Of a stretch of DNA of 64,000 bases, positions 52,028 through 60,629 are shown one piece after another; position 1 is the first letter of the stretch, and each line of letters begins with the position of its first letter. The DNA lies in assembly GCA_905479915.1 (NCBI GenBank), contig CAJQOH010000025.1:1-64000 (forward strand), in the 5' to 3' direction. Made by a program: the position numbers and the translations under genes. This DNA is from an uncultured Flavobacteriales bacterium. Lineage in GTDB: Bacteria; Bacteroidota; Bacteroidia; Flavobacteriales_E; Vicingaceae. The notes below the pieces were generated by a model. The model ran no database searches. It had not been told where the DNA came from and saw only the letters and a program-made list of their open reading frames with translations.

Positions 52028-53563
52028 ATGGCTAATAAAGAAGATAATTTAAAGAAAATCATATCGCATTCAAAAGAATATGGTTTTGTATTCCAATCAA
52101 GTGAAATTTATGATGGTTTAAGTGCTGTTTATGACTACGGTCAGATGGGTGCTGAGCTAAAGAAAAACATAAAAGATTATTGGTGGAAAGCTATGGTAGG
52201 CATGAACGAGAATATTGTTGGTTTAGATGCTTCAATATTTATGCACCCTACTACTTGGAAAGCTTCTGGACATGTTGATGCTTTTAGTGATCCATTAATT
52301 GACAATAAAGATTCTAACAAAAGGTATAGAGCTGATGTTCTTATTGAAGAGCATGTTGAGAAAATTCGCCTAAAAACAGAAAAAGATGTTGCCAAAGGAA
52401 TTAAACGTTTTGGTGATGATTTTGATGAAGAACAATTTAGAGCAACCAATCCTAATGTTTTAAGAAATCAGGCTAAAATTGATGACATCAATGCGCGTTT
52501 TAAAGCGGCAATGGACAATGATGATTTGGCTGCTGTTAAAGCATTAATTGAAGATTTAGGAATTGCTTGTGCCATTAGTGGTTCTAAAAACTGGACAGAT
52601 GTTAAGCAGTTTAACTTAATGTTTAGTACAGAAATAGGTTCTGTTGCCGATGCTGCAAATACTATTTACTTAAGGCCAGAAACTGCTCAAGGTATCTTTG
52701 TAAACTACCTTAACGTTCAGAAAACCGGCCGCATGAAAATTCCTTTTGGAATTGCACAAATCGGTAAAGCTTTTAGAAACGAAATTGTTGCGCGTCAGTT
52801 TATTTTTAGAATGAGAGAGTTCGAGCAAATGGAAATGCAATTTTTTGTTCGCCCTGGTCAAGAAATGAAATGGTACGAGCACTGGAAAGCAGAGCGTGTA
52901 AAATGGCACAAATCTTTAGGTATTGATGAAAAGTATTACCGTTTTCATGATCACATTAAATTAGCACATTACGCTAACGCTGCTTCTGATATAGAATTTG
53001 ATTTCCCAATGGGATTTAAAGAATTAGAAGGGATTCACTCAAGAACAGATTTTGATTTAAAGCAACACGAAGAACATTCAGGAAAGAAGTTACAGTACTT
53101 TGATCCTGAAATTAATGAAAGCTATGTGCCTTACGTTGTAGAAACTTCTGTTGGTTTGGATAGAACATTTTTAGCTATTCTTTCTGCAGCTTATACTGAA
53201 GAGAAATTAGAAAACGATACCGAAAGGGTTGTGCTTAAACTTCCTGCATTTTTAGCTCCTGTTAAAGTTGCCATTATGCCTTTAACTAAGAAAGATGGTA
53301 TGCCGGAAAAAGCAAGAGAAATATTTAATAACTTAAAATTCGAATATAATTGTCAATATGATGAGAAAGATGCTCCAGGAAAACGTTACCGTAGACAAGA
53401 TGCTATCGGAACTCCTTTCTGTATAATGGTAGATCACCAAACATTAGAAGACAATACCATTACTATTAGAGATAGAGACACCATGGAACAAGAGCGTGTT
53501 GCTATTGATAAAGTAGAAGGTATTTTAAAAGAAAAATTGGACATTAGAAAAGCGTTGAGTTAG
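52028..53563 (+). CDS. glyS: Glycine--tRNA ligase (dimeric class II)
   Basis: A 511-aa class II aminoacyl-tRNA synthetase of the alpha2 type that charges tRNA-Gly. Motif 2-like YLRPETAQGIFVNY (about 213-226), GIAQIGKAFRNEI (about 239-251), the motif 3 VGLDRTFLAIL (about 377-387) and a C-terminal anticodon-binding domain (VKVAIMPLTKKDG ... DKVEGILKEKL) are all present. The product is one chain like the archaeal/eukaryal-type enzyme, not the alpha/beta bacterial form, as is usual in Bacteroidota. A strong terminator follows. Confidence 0.96.
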   Translation: MANKEDNLKKIISHSKEYGFVFQSSEIYDGLSAVYDYGQMGAELKKNIKDYWWKAMVGMNENIVGLDASIFMHPTTWKASGHVDAFSDPLIDNKDSNKRYRADVLIEEHVEKIRLKTEKDVAKGIKRFGDDFDEEQFRATNPNVLRNQAKIDDINARFKAAMDNDDLAAVKALIEDLGIACAISGSKNWTDVKQFNLMFSTEIGSVADAANTIYLRPETAQGIFVNYLNVQKTGRMKIPFGIAQIGKAFRNEIVARQFIFRMREFEQMEMQFFVRPGQEMKWYEHWKAERVKWHKSLGIDEKYYRFHDHIKLAHYANAASDIEFDFPMGFKELEGIHSRTDFDLKQHEEHSGKKLQYFDPEINESYVPYVVETSVGLDRTFLAILSAAYTEEKLENDTERVVLKLPAFLAPVKVAIMPLTKKDGMPEKAREIFNNLKFEYNCQYDEKDAPGKRYRRQDAIGTPFCIMVDHQTLEDNTITIRDRDTMEQERVAIDKVEGILKEKLDIRKALS

Positions 53564-53580
53564 ACTCTAAGTCGTTAACA

Positions 53581-53614
53581 AAAAAGCCGCTATCAAATGA
53601 TAGCGGCTTTTTTT
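53581..53614. terminator. Terminator after glyS
   Basis: A 9-bp GC-rich stem (GCCGCTATC / GATAGCGGC, 53586-53594 and 53599-53607) with a 4-nt loop, flanked by a five-A run and a seven-T run, so it could work in both directions. Confidence 0.92.
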
Positions 53615-53735
53615 AATCTCAGAATTAAACGTTTAACTACTGTACTATTCTTAGGGTGTACCAAATCATCAATAAATCAAAAGGGTTTCGCTTTTTTAAG
53701 CTATATTTGAGAGCATAATACCTTAAAATAATAAA

Positions 53736-55271
53736 ATGAAAAAAACAATAGTTTTAATAGTAGCAATATTTTTCACAACAAGTTCATTTTTTGCACAAAC
53801 TAGCCCTAACGTTATTTTAAGCGAAAAAACAGCAAGAACAGACTTCAAACATTTTCTTTTTACCAACGAAGGTCTATCTTATTGGTTGATTGCAGAAAGA
53901 GGTGGTTTTGCTCTTCAAAGAGTGGATAGTACTATATCTAAAATAGAAAAAGCAAGTATTCGTCTACCAAACGAACGTGGTCAATATTCTCATGAAAAAC
54001 TATGGGAAATAGTGCCATTAAAAAACAGTATAGGTGTATTTTATTTAGCATTTAATAAAAAAACTAAAAATGCCGCAGTTAAATGTCTTGAATTTAATAA
54101 GATCAATTTTACTGAGAGCCCTAAAATCACCAAAATAAAAGAGTTTGATGATTGTGATTATGGAATAACAAGTATTTCTTTTCGTATAACCAAATCAGAT
54201 GACGATTCAAAAATTTTAATTGCATACCGTCATAGAAAATCAAAAAAAGATGGTGCTGAATTCCATTTAGATGTAAAGAATAGTGAGTGGGAAACAATTT
54301 GGAAGACTAGAGTGAAAGAAAAAGCGCTTCAAAGTGAAGGTTTTTGGTCTAACCTAGATGCACCTACATATTACTACCGTACTTCTGATTTTGGAAATCC
54401 TCAAAGATTTTTTGTCTCTTATTTATCAAATGGGGGTAAAGTTATTCTTCAAATGAAAAAAAATATAGATAACGGGAGACAAACTTCTTTTCTGGTTTAC
54501 TCAAAAGAATCTGAGGGTAATCATGTTGAATTTACTCCCGATCATGGAGAAGCTTCAAACCTGGCTCAGATTGATGATGTGTATTTAAAAGGAGATGAAT
54601 TAATTATTGGAGGTGTTTATAAGAAGGAAGAAAACTATACAAACACGTACATTGGGTATTATGGATTCGGATTTAATATCGAAAAAGAAGAGATTTCATG
54701 GGGAGTTGGTGCCGCATTTGAACCTTCTTTTTTACTTTCAGGTTTATGGAGTACTGTTGATAAACAAAAACTTGATGAAAAAACAGGAACTACTAATGTC
54801 GATTTTATTCCTGATTTTCATAGTGTTTATTCAAATGAAGACTATATCTTAGTATTCCTTTCTGAATATGTTGGGAAGTATAGCACACGAGGTAATTTCA
54901 TTGTGTATAGATATTCTAAATCTACAGGTAAACTTGTAAATAAATTTAAGATTCCTCACTATTGTAGTCTTGGTACTTTTAATTCTGGAATGACTAATAG
55001 TCATGTATATCTTTTTTTCGATGATGAAAATAATTTATACAACTATGAAACACACGAACCTGCAGAAAAAAGACATGGTGATAAACTAAAAGGTTTAATA
55101 AAAATTCCTTTTGAAGGATCAGGAAAAGAGTATTCAAGAAATTTATTATGGTATGAAAAGAGCTTAGGAGAGCAGGGGAAAATGTATTCTCAATTTAATG
55201 AAAATGGATTTTATTTTTATTTATTAGATACAAGATCGAAAGAACAAATCGGACATATTAATTTAAGATAA
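53736..55271 (+). CDS. Exported protein of unknown function (511 aa)
   Basis: A secreted or periplasmic protein with a signal peptide (MKKTIVLIVAIFFTTSSFFA, before QTSP). The body is made of regularly spaced beta strands with short loops and many aromatic/Lys residues, like a seven-bladed propeller: for example DFKHFLFTNEGLSYWLIAE, ISFRITKSDDDSKILIAYRH and YILVFLSEYVGKYSTRGNFI. I see no active-site motif, sorting domain or lipobox. It stands alone between the glyS terminator and a second exported orphan gene. Confidence 0.75.
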   Translation: MKKTIVLIVAIFFTTSSFFAQTSPNVILSEKTARTDFKHFLFTNEGLSYWLIAERGGFALQRVDSTISKIEKASIRLPNERGQYSHEKLWEIVPLKNSIGVFYLAFNKKTKNAAVKCLEFNKINFTESPKITKIKEFDDCDYGITSISFRITKSDDDSKILIAYRHRKSKKDGAEFHLDVKNSEWETIWKTRVKEKALQSEGFWSNLDAPTYYYRTSDFGNPQRFFVSYLSNGGKVILQMKKNIDNGRQTSFLVYSKESEGNHVEFTPDHGEASNLAQIDDVYLKGDELIIGGVYKKEENYTNTYIGYYGFGFNIEKEEISWGVGAAFEPSFLLSGLWSTVDKQKLDEKTGTTNVDFIPDFHSVYSNEDYILVFLSEYVGKYSTRGNFIVYRYSKSTGKLVNKFKIPHYCSLGTFNSGMTNSHVYLFFDDENNLYNYETHEPAEKRHGDKLKGLIKIPFEGSGKEYSRNLLWYEKSLGEQGKMYSQFNENGFYFYLLDTRSKEQIGHINLR

Positions 55272-55272
55272 A

Positions 55273-55320
55273 TGTAACAACGATTTGCCAACAATATCTA
55301 TGTTTTATGTTGTAGATCAT
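55273..55320. repeat. Palindrome-like sequence 5' of the orphan gene
   Basis: TGCCAACAATATCTATGTTTTATGTTG and flanks, similar to the sequence at 56016-56048 on the other side of the orphan gene (shared GCCAACAAT.TCTAT.TTT.ATGTTG). Confidence 0.5.
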
Positions 55321-55324
55321 TAAA

Positions 55325-56011
55325 ATGAAACACTCCTTTTTTTACATACTCTTGCTCTTGATTTCTATTAATGGATTTTCACATGTTAACAGACTAGACA
55401 AAATTAATCCTCCCTATCACAATGTTTTTAACCCATTTTTACAAGCTCTAAACCTTGACAATCATGGTTTATCTTTAAGTCGAGATAGTTCGAGAATTAA
55501 TCTTGAAAATGGATTCAAAATAGATATCCTTCTAAAGGACAAAAAGCTTTGGAATTTAACTTTATACAATAAAGAAGGTGAAAAAACTGATGTAGGAAAT
55601 TTCAAAAACGGAACTGGTAAAATAATCTTAGTATTTAAAAGTAACGAGTACACCGCCAAATTTAAAAATGGTCTATTGACAGACTCTGTAACTTTTATCC
55701 ACACCTATAATTCAATTAAAAGACCAAGGTTCATCCGCATTTTCAAAGATGGATTATTACACGGTAAAAGTTACTCATACTCTTTTATAGATTATAAAGT
55801 TATATCTAACATCAGCACCTATGAAATGGGTATGATAAAAATGTCTGAACAGTATGGTATAAAAACTTTTCCTATTCCTTTATTCTTTTTCATACTTAGT
55901 CCTAAAATAAAAGAAAGCGACAAGGTCTGTAGCAGAACTAAATACGAAAAAGGCAAAATAATATCTCATGAATGCTTCATAACAAAAAAATGTAGAAGAT
56001 GTGGTTATTAA
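55325..56011 (+). CDS. Orphan exported protein (228 aa), cassette-like context
   Basis: A protein with a signal peptide-like start (MKHSFFYILLLLISINGFSH). Its middle contains MORN-like short strands (GNFKNGTGKIILVFKSNEYTAKFKNGLL, about 93-120), and the C-terminus has a Cys-rich tail (SRTKYEKG..HECFITKKCRRCGY, four Cys). I recognise no family. It is flanked on both sides by related palindromic sequences (55273-55320 and 56016-56104), the layout of a mobile gene cassette, though no integrase is near. Function unknown. Confidence 0.65.
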   Translation: MKHSFFYILLLLISINGFSHVNRLDKINPPYHNVFNPFLQALNLDNHGLSLSRDSSRINLENGFKIDILLKDKKLWNLTLYNKEGEKTDVGNFKNGTGKIILVFKSNEYTAKFKNGLLTDSVTFIHTYNSIKRPRFIRIFKDGLLHGKSYSYSFIDYKVISNISTYEMGMIKMSEQYGIKTFPIPLFFFILSPKIKESDKVCSRTKYEKGKIISHECFITKKCRRCGY

Positions 56012-56015
56012 ACAC

Positions 56016-56104
56016 GTGCCAACAATCTCTATATTTCATTATGTTGGCTGATTACCTTACATTTGGTTTCAACAAAACGAAAACATAGAGTTGTCGTTGT
56101 GCCT
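56016..56104. repeat. Imperfect inverted repeat 3' of the orphan gene
   Basis: GTGCCAACAATCTCTATATTTC at the left end pairs imperfectly with GAAAACATAGAGTTGTCGTTGTGCC at the right end, an ~85-nt hairpin reminiscent of an attC site. A GCCAACA/TGTTGGC inner stem (56018-56024 and 56042-56048) is also present. Confidence 0.5.
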
Positions 56105-56263
56105 CTCTATAAAAATAAACATTAATAAATTATCAGATGTTTTAAAACTTCGTTCAGCTATAGAAGTTTATGTGAAATTTTATTGAACACTTTTGTCCAA
56201 TTTCTAAATTTTCAATCATTAAGCATATAAACGTTTATTAATAATACATTAAAAGTAAAAGAC
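56105..56263. other. AT-rich intergenic region before the DGPF gene
   Basis: The wider gap from 56012 is about 250 bp. Beyond the inverted repeat I see no ORF or RNA gene. It presumably contains the promoter of the DGPF/sigma pair. Confidence 0.4.
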
Positions 56264-56614
56264 ATGAAAAATTTTATGATGTTGTTCCACAGTGAACCAA
56301 ATCCTGATTTTAACCCTACTCCTGATCAAATACAAGATGAAGTAAAAGCTTGGCAAGATTGGATGGAAGGTATTGGCGCACAAGGCAAACTTAAAAATCC
56401 GGGAGAAGCTTTGGGCTTTGAAGGGAAAACGATACACGCTGACGGAACTATTACAGATGGTCCCTATGCAGAAGTTAAAGAAATTGTAGGAGGCTTTATC
56501 ATTGTATCAGCCGAATCTATTGAAGAAGCCACCCAGCTTGGAAATGGTTGTCCTGCATTAAGTAACGGTGGTAAAGTAGAAGTCAGAGACATTATGGTTT
56601 TTGATGAAATGTAA
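56264..56614 (+). CDS. YciI-like DGPF-domain protein
   Basis: A 116-aa protein of the YCII-related superfamily in its DGPF form: the diagnostic TDGPYAEVKEIVGGF is at about 64-78, and the N-terminus (MKNFMMLFHSEPN) and C-terminus (GGKVEVRDIMVFDE) fit the fold. DGPF genes are commonly found beside ECF42 sigma factors, and such a gene follows here after 25 bp. It is therefore probably part of that regulatory pair. The biochemical activity is unknown. Confidence 0.92.
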   Translation: MKNFMMLFHSEPNPDFNPTPDQIQDEVKAWQDWMEGIGAQGKLKNPGEALGFEGKTIHADGTITDGPYAEVKEIVGGFIIVSAESIEEATQLGNGCPALSNGGKVEVRDIMVFDEM

Positions 56615-56639
56615 TCTGCATAACTAAGATGATAGCTAG

Positions 56640-57869
56640 ATGGATGACGAACAACTATCCGAAATATTTAAGTCTGAGTACAGCAACTTGATTGCTGTAC
56701 TCAGCAATTATTATGGATTAACTGACCTACAATTAGCAGAAGATATTGTCTCAGATACTTTTCTTAAAGCCATGAAGTCATGGTCTCATAAAGGTATTCC
56801 CAAATTTCCAAAAGCCTGGCTCCGGAAAGTAGCTCAGAATCTGTTGAACGAACATTATAGAAGAAAAAAAATCTATGATGAAAAAATCACTCCTGAAATA
56901 AGAGCAAAAAATCATCAAATTAATTTCATAGAAATTACTGATAAAATAATTGAAGATAGTCAGCTTCAGATGATATTTGTGCTTTGTGATCCTGACCTCA
57001 ATAGAGAATCTCAACTTTGTCTTGCTTTAAGAATTTTATGTGGTTTTAGTATTGAAGAGATTGCTAGAGCACTTTTGTCAAACAAAGAAACAGTTAATAA
57101 AAAAATCTATAGAGCTAAAAAAATAATCAAAGAGCGTGATCAAATTGAAATGAATCTTACATCAGATCAATATATATCAAGGCTTGACAATGTATTAAGG
57201 GTCATTTACCTACTATTTAATGAGGGATATTATAGCAGTGTTGATGAAGAAAATATCCGATATGAAATATGCTGGGAAGCTATGCGCCTCAGTCTTTTTT
57301 TATCAGAGCAAAAAAAATTTCCAAAACAAAAAATATACGCACTGATAGCCTTAATGTGTTTCCATGCTTCTAGGATAGATGCAAGGACATCTGGTGAAAA
57401 CGGTGATCTTTTGTACCAAGAACAAGATAAAAGAAAATGGAATTCAGCACTGATTCAAAAGGGTATGAAATATCTTAAACTATCCGCTGCTGGAGATATT
57501 GTTAGCAAATATCATCTTGAAGCGGCAATCGCTTATTGGCATACAAGAGATAATGATGGGAAATGGAATAATATATTACAGTTATATAATAAATTGCTAA
57601 CAATAGAGTATTCACCTATTATTGCTATGAATCGGACATATGCCCTTGCACAGACAAATTCAATTGTCGAAGCTATTCAAGAAGCACTTAAACTAGAATT
57701 GAAAAACAACCCCCATTATTTCTGTTTGTTAGCAGAACTATACCGTATGAATAATAACATTGAAAAAGAAATAGAATACTTAAATGTTGCAATTGAATTT
57801 GCCAATAAGAAAAATGAAAAAGAATTAATAAAACACCGATTAGAAAAAGCAAACCGATTAAAAACTTGA
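56640..57869 (+). CDS. ECF42-type RNA polymerase sigma factor with C-terminal extension
   Basis: A 409-aa sigma factor. Region 2 lies about 5-75 (LAEDIVSDTFLKAMKSW...FPKAWLRKVAQNLLNEHYRR), and region 4 about 105-160 (LCLALRILCGFSIEEIARALLSNKETVNKKIYRAKKII). A ~240-aa helical C-terminal extension follows (VLRVIYLLFNEGYYSS at about 186-201, then TPR-like repeats), which is the DUF6596-containing ECF42 design. No anti-sigma gene is present; in ECF42 the extension is needed for activity. The ATG at 56640 keeps the standard spacing. It probably forms a unit with the DGPF gene just upstream. Confidence 0.9.
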   Translation: MDDEQLSEIFKSEYSNLIAVLSNYYGLTDLQLAEDIVSDTFLKAMKSWSHKGIPKFPKAWLRKVAQNLLNEHYRRKKIYDEKITPEIRAKNHQINFIEITDKIIEDSQLQMIFVLCDPDLNRESQLCLALRILCGFSIEEIARALLSNKETVNKKIYRAKKIIKERDQIEMNLTSDQYISRLDNVLRVIYLLFNEGYYSSVDEENIRYEICWEAMRLSLFLSEQKKFPKQKIYALIALMCFHASRIDARTSGENGDLLYQEQDKRKWNSALIQKGMKYLKLSAAGDIVSKYHLEAAIAYWHTRDNDGKWNNILQLYNKLLTIEYSPIIAMNRTYALAQTNSIVEAIQEALKLELKNNPHYFCLLAELYRMNNNIEKEIEYLNVAIEFANKKNEKELIKHRLEKANRLKT

Positions 57870-57944
57870 ATTTCTATGAAATTAATACTTTGTCAAAAGG
57901 AACAAATAAAAATCTTGTTTTCTTGGCTTTTCAAACACTCCCTT

Positions 57945-58352
57945 TCATTCCACCTCCCAATCAGAAGCATCATATTTCTGTTTTACTTTTTTCCTTTTCG
58001 GTGTATTCTCATTTCGTTCCGTTGAAAAGACAGTGAACAAAACAGCTCCTGCTGCAAATAATCCTATCCCTATATATTGTGTAGAATTGTCTGGTTGATA
58101 GTTATTGTTTTGTGACCCTACAACATAAGTTATAGCTCCACCAATAACAAAGGCACCTCCCGTAATCGCTAATGGATGACTTATGTTGTTAAATGTTTGG
58201 TCCCATTTATCATCACCAATATAATTGCTTCCATTCTTTTCGAATGTGTTTCGAATAGTTTGCTTTTGCATTTGAGTCTCCAAGTCCTTTTCTTGTCCAA
58301 AAGAGAAAGGTACTAGAGTAAAAAACAGAAGTATCACAAAAAGTTCTCGCAT
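57945..58352 (-). CDS. Exported/membrane protein of unknown function (135 aa)
   Basis: A protein with a signal peptide (MRELFVILLFFTLVPFSFG), then a helical charged stretch, then two hydrophobic segments (HPLAITGGAFVIGGAITYVVG at about 60-80, YIGIGLFAAGAVLFTVFST at about 92-110) and a basic/acidic C-terminal tail ending DASDWEVE. It may be a small inner-membrane protein. I recognise no family. It precedes purD on the map but is transcribed from its own ATG 44 bp downstream of purD's end. Confidence 0.7.
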   Translation of the reverse strand: MRELFVILLFFTLVPFSFGQEKDLETQMQKQTIRNTFEKNGSNYIGDDKWDQTFNNISHPLAITGGAFVIGGAITYVVGSQNNNYQPDNSTQYIGIGLFAAGAVLFTVFSTERNENTPKRKKVKQKYDASDWEVE

Positions 58353-58396
58353 TTTCCCTCAGTTCAATTAAGTAAGAAAGTTAGCGAAAAATTCTC

Positions 58397-59668
58397 TTAG
58401 ACTAGATCAAACCCAATATCCGTTCGGTAGTTTTTCTTTTCGAATTGAATGTTCTCTGCATTTTTAAAAGAATACTGAAGTGCATCTTTAATATCAGACC
58501 CAAAAGAAGTTAATGCCAATACTCGTCCTCCAGAAGTAACCACATTAGCACCATCTTGCTTCGTTCCAGCATGGAAAGGAATACTGTTTTCAATAGCATC
58601 AAACCCAGTCATTACTTTTCCTTTTTCATAAGCCTCAGGGTAACCACCAGAAACCAACATTACTGTTGTAGCAGTTCTTTCATCCACTTCAAAAGTCTTT
58701 TCATGTAAAGTTTGGTTGGCAACACCTTCAAATAAATCCAACAAGTCAGATTTAATTCTTGGAATAACTACCTCCGTCTCTGGATCACCCATTCTAACGT
58801 TGTACTCCACAACTGAAGGGTTTCCATTGTCATTCATTAAACCAATAAAGATAAACCCTTTATAATCTATTCCGTCAGCTTTTAAACCAGCTATTGTTGG
58901 TTTAACCACTAATTCTTCAACTTTATTTATAAAAGCATCATCTGCAAAAGGTACCGGAGAAATTGCTCCCATACCCCCTGTATTTAATCCTTTATCTCCT
59001 TCGCCTATTCTTTTATAATCTTTAGCTGAAGGCAATATTTTATAACTCTCACCATCTGTTAAAACAAAAACTGAAAGCTCAATTCCGTGTAAAAATTCTT
59101 CAATAACAACAGTTGCAGAAGCATTACCAAACTTACCGTTAGTCATGTTCGCCAACTCCGTTTTAGCCTCTTCTAAATCTTCTAAAATTAACACCCCTTT
59201 ACCAGCTGCTAATCCATCAGCTTTTAAAACATAAGGAGGTTTTAAAGTTGCTAAAAAAGCGCATCCATCTTCTAAGTTAGCAGAAGTAAAGCTTTGGTAT
59301 TTAGCGGTTGGTACTCCGTGTTTCTCCATAAATATTTTAGAGAACTCTTTACTTCCCTCTAATTCTGCACCATCTTTTTTAGGTCCAATTACACCAACAT
59401 TTTTTAGGGCCTCATCGGCTAAAAAATAATCATGAATTCCATTTACTAAAGGATCTTCAGGACCAACAACAACAATCTCAATATTGTTATCTAACACAAA
59501 CGTTTTAATTGCATCAAAATCATTTACACCAATTTCTACATTGGTTCCCACCTCTGCAGTTCCTGCATTACCCGGAGCAATAAACAAGTTGGTTAACTTT
59601 TTACTTTGAGCAATTTTCCATGCAAAAGCATGTTCTCTACCTCCTGATCCTAATACTAATACGTTCAT
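58397..59668 (-). CDS. purD: Phosphoribosylamine--glycine ligase
   Basis: A 423-aa ATP-grasp enzyme, step 2 of purine synthesis (5-phosphoribosylamine + glycine + ATP to GAR). The N-terminus MNVLVLGSGGREHAF, the GPEDPLVNGI segment, KADGLAAGKGVLI (ATP-binding, about 139-151) and the DYKRIGEGDKGLNTGGMGA block (about 207-225), followed by RMGDPETEVV, are diagnostic. The ATG at 59668 is preferred over an in-frame TTG six codons upstream, because the promoter box at 59684-59691 would start transcription between them. It is a lone gene on the minus strand. Confidence 0.96.
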   Translation of the reverse strand: MNVLVLGSGGREHAFAWKIAQSKKLTNLFIAPGNAGTAEVGTNVEIGVNDFDAIKTFVLDNNIEIVVVGPEDPLVNGIHDYFLADEALKNVGVIGPKKDGAELEGSKEFSKIFMEKHGVPTAKYQSFTSANLEDGCAFLATLKPPYVLKADGLAAGKGVLILEDLEEAKTELANMTNGKFGNASATVVIEEFLHGIELSVFVLTDGESYKILPSAKDYKRIGEGDKGLNTGGMGAISPVPFADDAFINKVEELVVKPTIAGLKADGIDYKGFIFIGLMNDNGNPSVVEYNVRMGDPETEVVIPRIKSDLLDLFEGVANQTLHEKTFEVDERTATTVMLVSGGYPEAYEKGKVMTGFDAIENSIPFHAGTKQDGANVVTSGGRVLALTSFGSDIKDALQYSFKNAENIQFEKKNYRTDIGFDLV

Positions 59669-59683
59669 ATGATGAATTTTTTT

Positions 59684-59691
59684 CAAAATTA
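59684..59691 (-). promoter_or_regulatory. -7 promoter box for purD (TAATTTTG)
   Basis: TAnnTTTG match on the minus strand 15 bp before the purD ATG. It overlaps the alternative TTG start at 59686, which argues for the ATG. Confidence 0.5.
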
Positions 59692-59763
59692 ACTAATTAT
59701 TCATCTTTTTAAGATATTAATTTTAAAATGTTATATTGCATGGCTTATTGAGATACAGCCCCT

Positions 59764-60219
59764 ATGAAAATTGGATTTCTTTTTGTTTTTACACTAACTC
59801 TTCTTCTTAATTTAAGGGGGCAGACAAGTAGTACTCAAGAAATCAATATTCTAAGTCAGAATATCGTTGTAAATACCAAATTAAGTCAAGATGATTTAAT
59901 TCATACCATTGAAATGTTTTTTGAAGACTCCTTGCATTTAAGTACCACTACTACAAAAATGCACATTGTAACAAAATGGGACACACACTCCTTAAGGGAA
60001 ACAAAAAAGTTCTTGTGGTTAATCCCAATAGAACAAGCGGTAGATACGGTTACTATGCGGTATATTATTGATGCAGAATCTTCAAAAAAGATTAGTTTTA
60101 AATCCAATATCGTAGAAGACAAAAAGCAAGACCATAAGAACATGCTTAAAATGGCAAAACTAGATGCCATTGATGTTAAACGCAGGTTAAGAAAGTATAT
60201 AAAGGCTTCTTCTATATGA
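59764..60219 (+). CDS. Exported protein of unknown function (151 aa)
   Basis: A protein with a signal peptide (MKIGFLFVFTLTLLLNLRG), followed by a beta/alpha region (NIVVNTKLSQDDLIHTIEMFFED, KKFLWLIPIEQAVDTVTMRYIID) and a very basic C-terminal helix (KMAKLDAIDVKRRLRKYIK). I recognise no domain. Its stop overlaps the next gene's ATG by 4 bp (ATGA), so the two form an operon. Function unknown. Confidence 0.72.
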   Translation: MKIGFLFVFTLTLLLNLRGQTSSTQEINILSQNIVVNTKLSQDDLIHTIEMFFEDSLHLSTTTTKMHIVTKWDTHSLRETKKFLWLIPIEQAVDTVTMRYIIDAESSKKISFKSNIVEDKKQDHKNMLKMAKLDAIDVKRRLRKYIKASSI

Positions 60220-60626
60220 AACTGTCCAAAGCCCAAAATATAACAACGGTTTTCTTTTTAGTGCTTATGTTCATAAACACATTGGGAGCTATTTCTCTCT
60301 TTGATTTTTCTAAGGTTGTAAACATCTATTTAGAAACTTTTGGGATTCACCTTTCTATTATCATTGCCTATTATTTTGTACAAACACAAAGTGCGAGTAA
60401 AACGATTGTAGTAAGTAAATTTAAGCTTGTGCTGTTGTTAATTTTAATTACCATGTGGAATGGTTTAATTATGGGAGTTACCATACAACACAGTTCTCAC
60501 ATTGAAAGTTTAGAACATGATTTATCTGAATTTACCAGATATGCTGATTTCTTAATTGCGGGAGGAATTATCTGGCTTTACAATGGAAATCAAGACAAGC
60601 TTAAAGATAAACCTCAAGATTCGTAG
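60216..60626 (+). CDS. Small membrane protein of unknown function (136 aa)
   Basis: A protein with four hydrophobic helices: NITTVFFLVLMFINTLGAIS, GIHLSIIIAYYFVQT, LVLLLILITMWNGLIMGVT and DFLIAGGIIWLYNG, with short charged loops. No motif names a family. It is coupled by a 4-bp overlap to the exported protein upstream and converges with pheS, 3 bp between ends. Confidence 0.72.
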   Translation: MKLSKAQNITTVFFLVLMFINTLGAISLFDFSKVVNIYLETFGIHLSIIIAYYFVQTQSASKTIVVSKFKLVLLLILITMWNGLIMGVTIQHSSHIESLEHDLSEFTRYADFLIAGGIIWLYNGNQDKLKDKPQDS

Positions 60627-60629
60627 CTT

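Noticed and set aside
55273-56104. Integron with attC sites
   Set aside because: No integrase gene or array of cassettes is visible; only two degenerate palindromes surround one gene, so I keep it as cassette-like.
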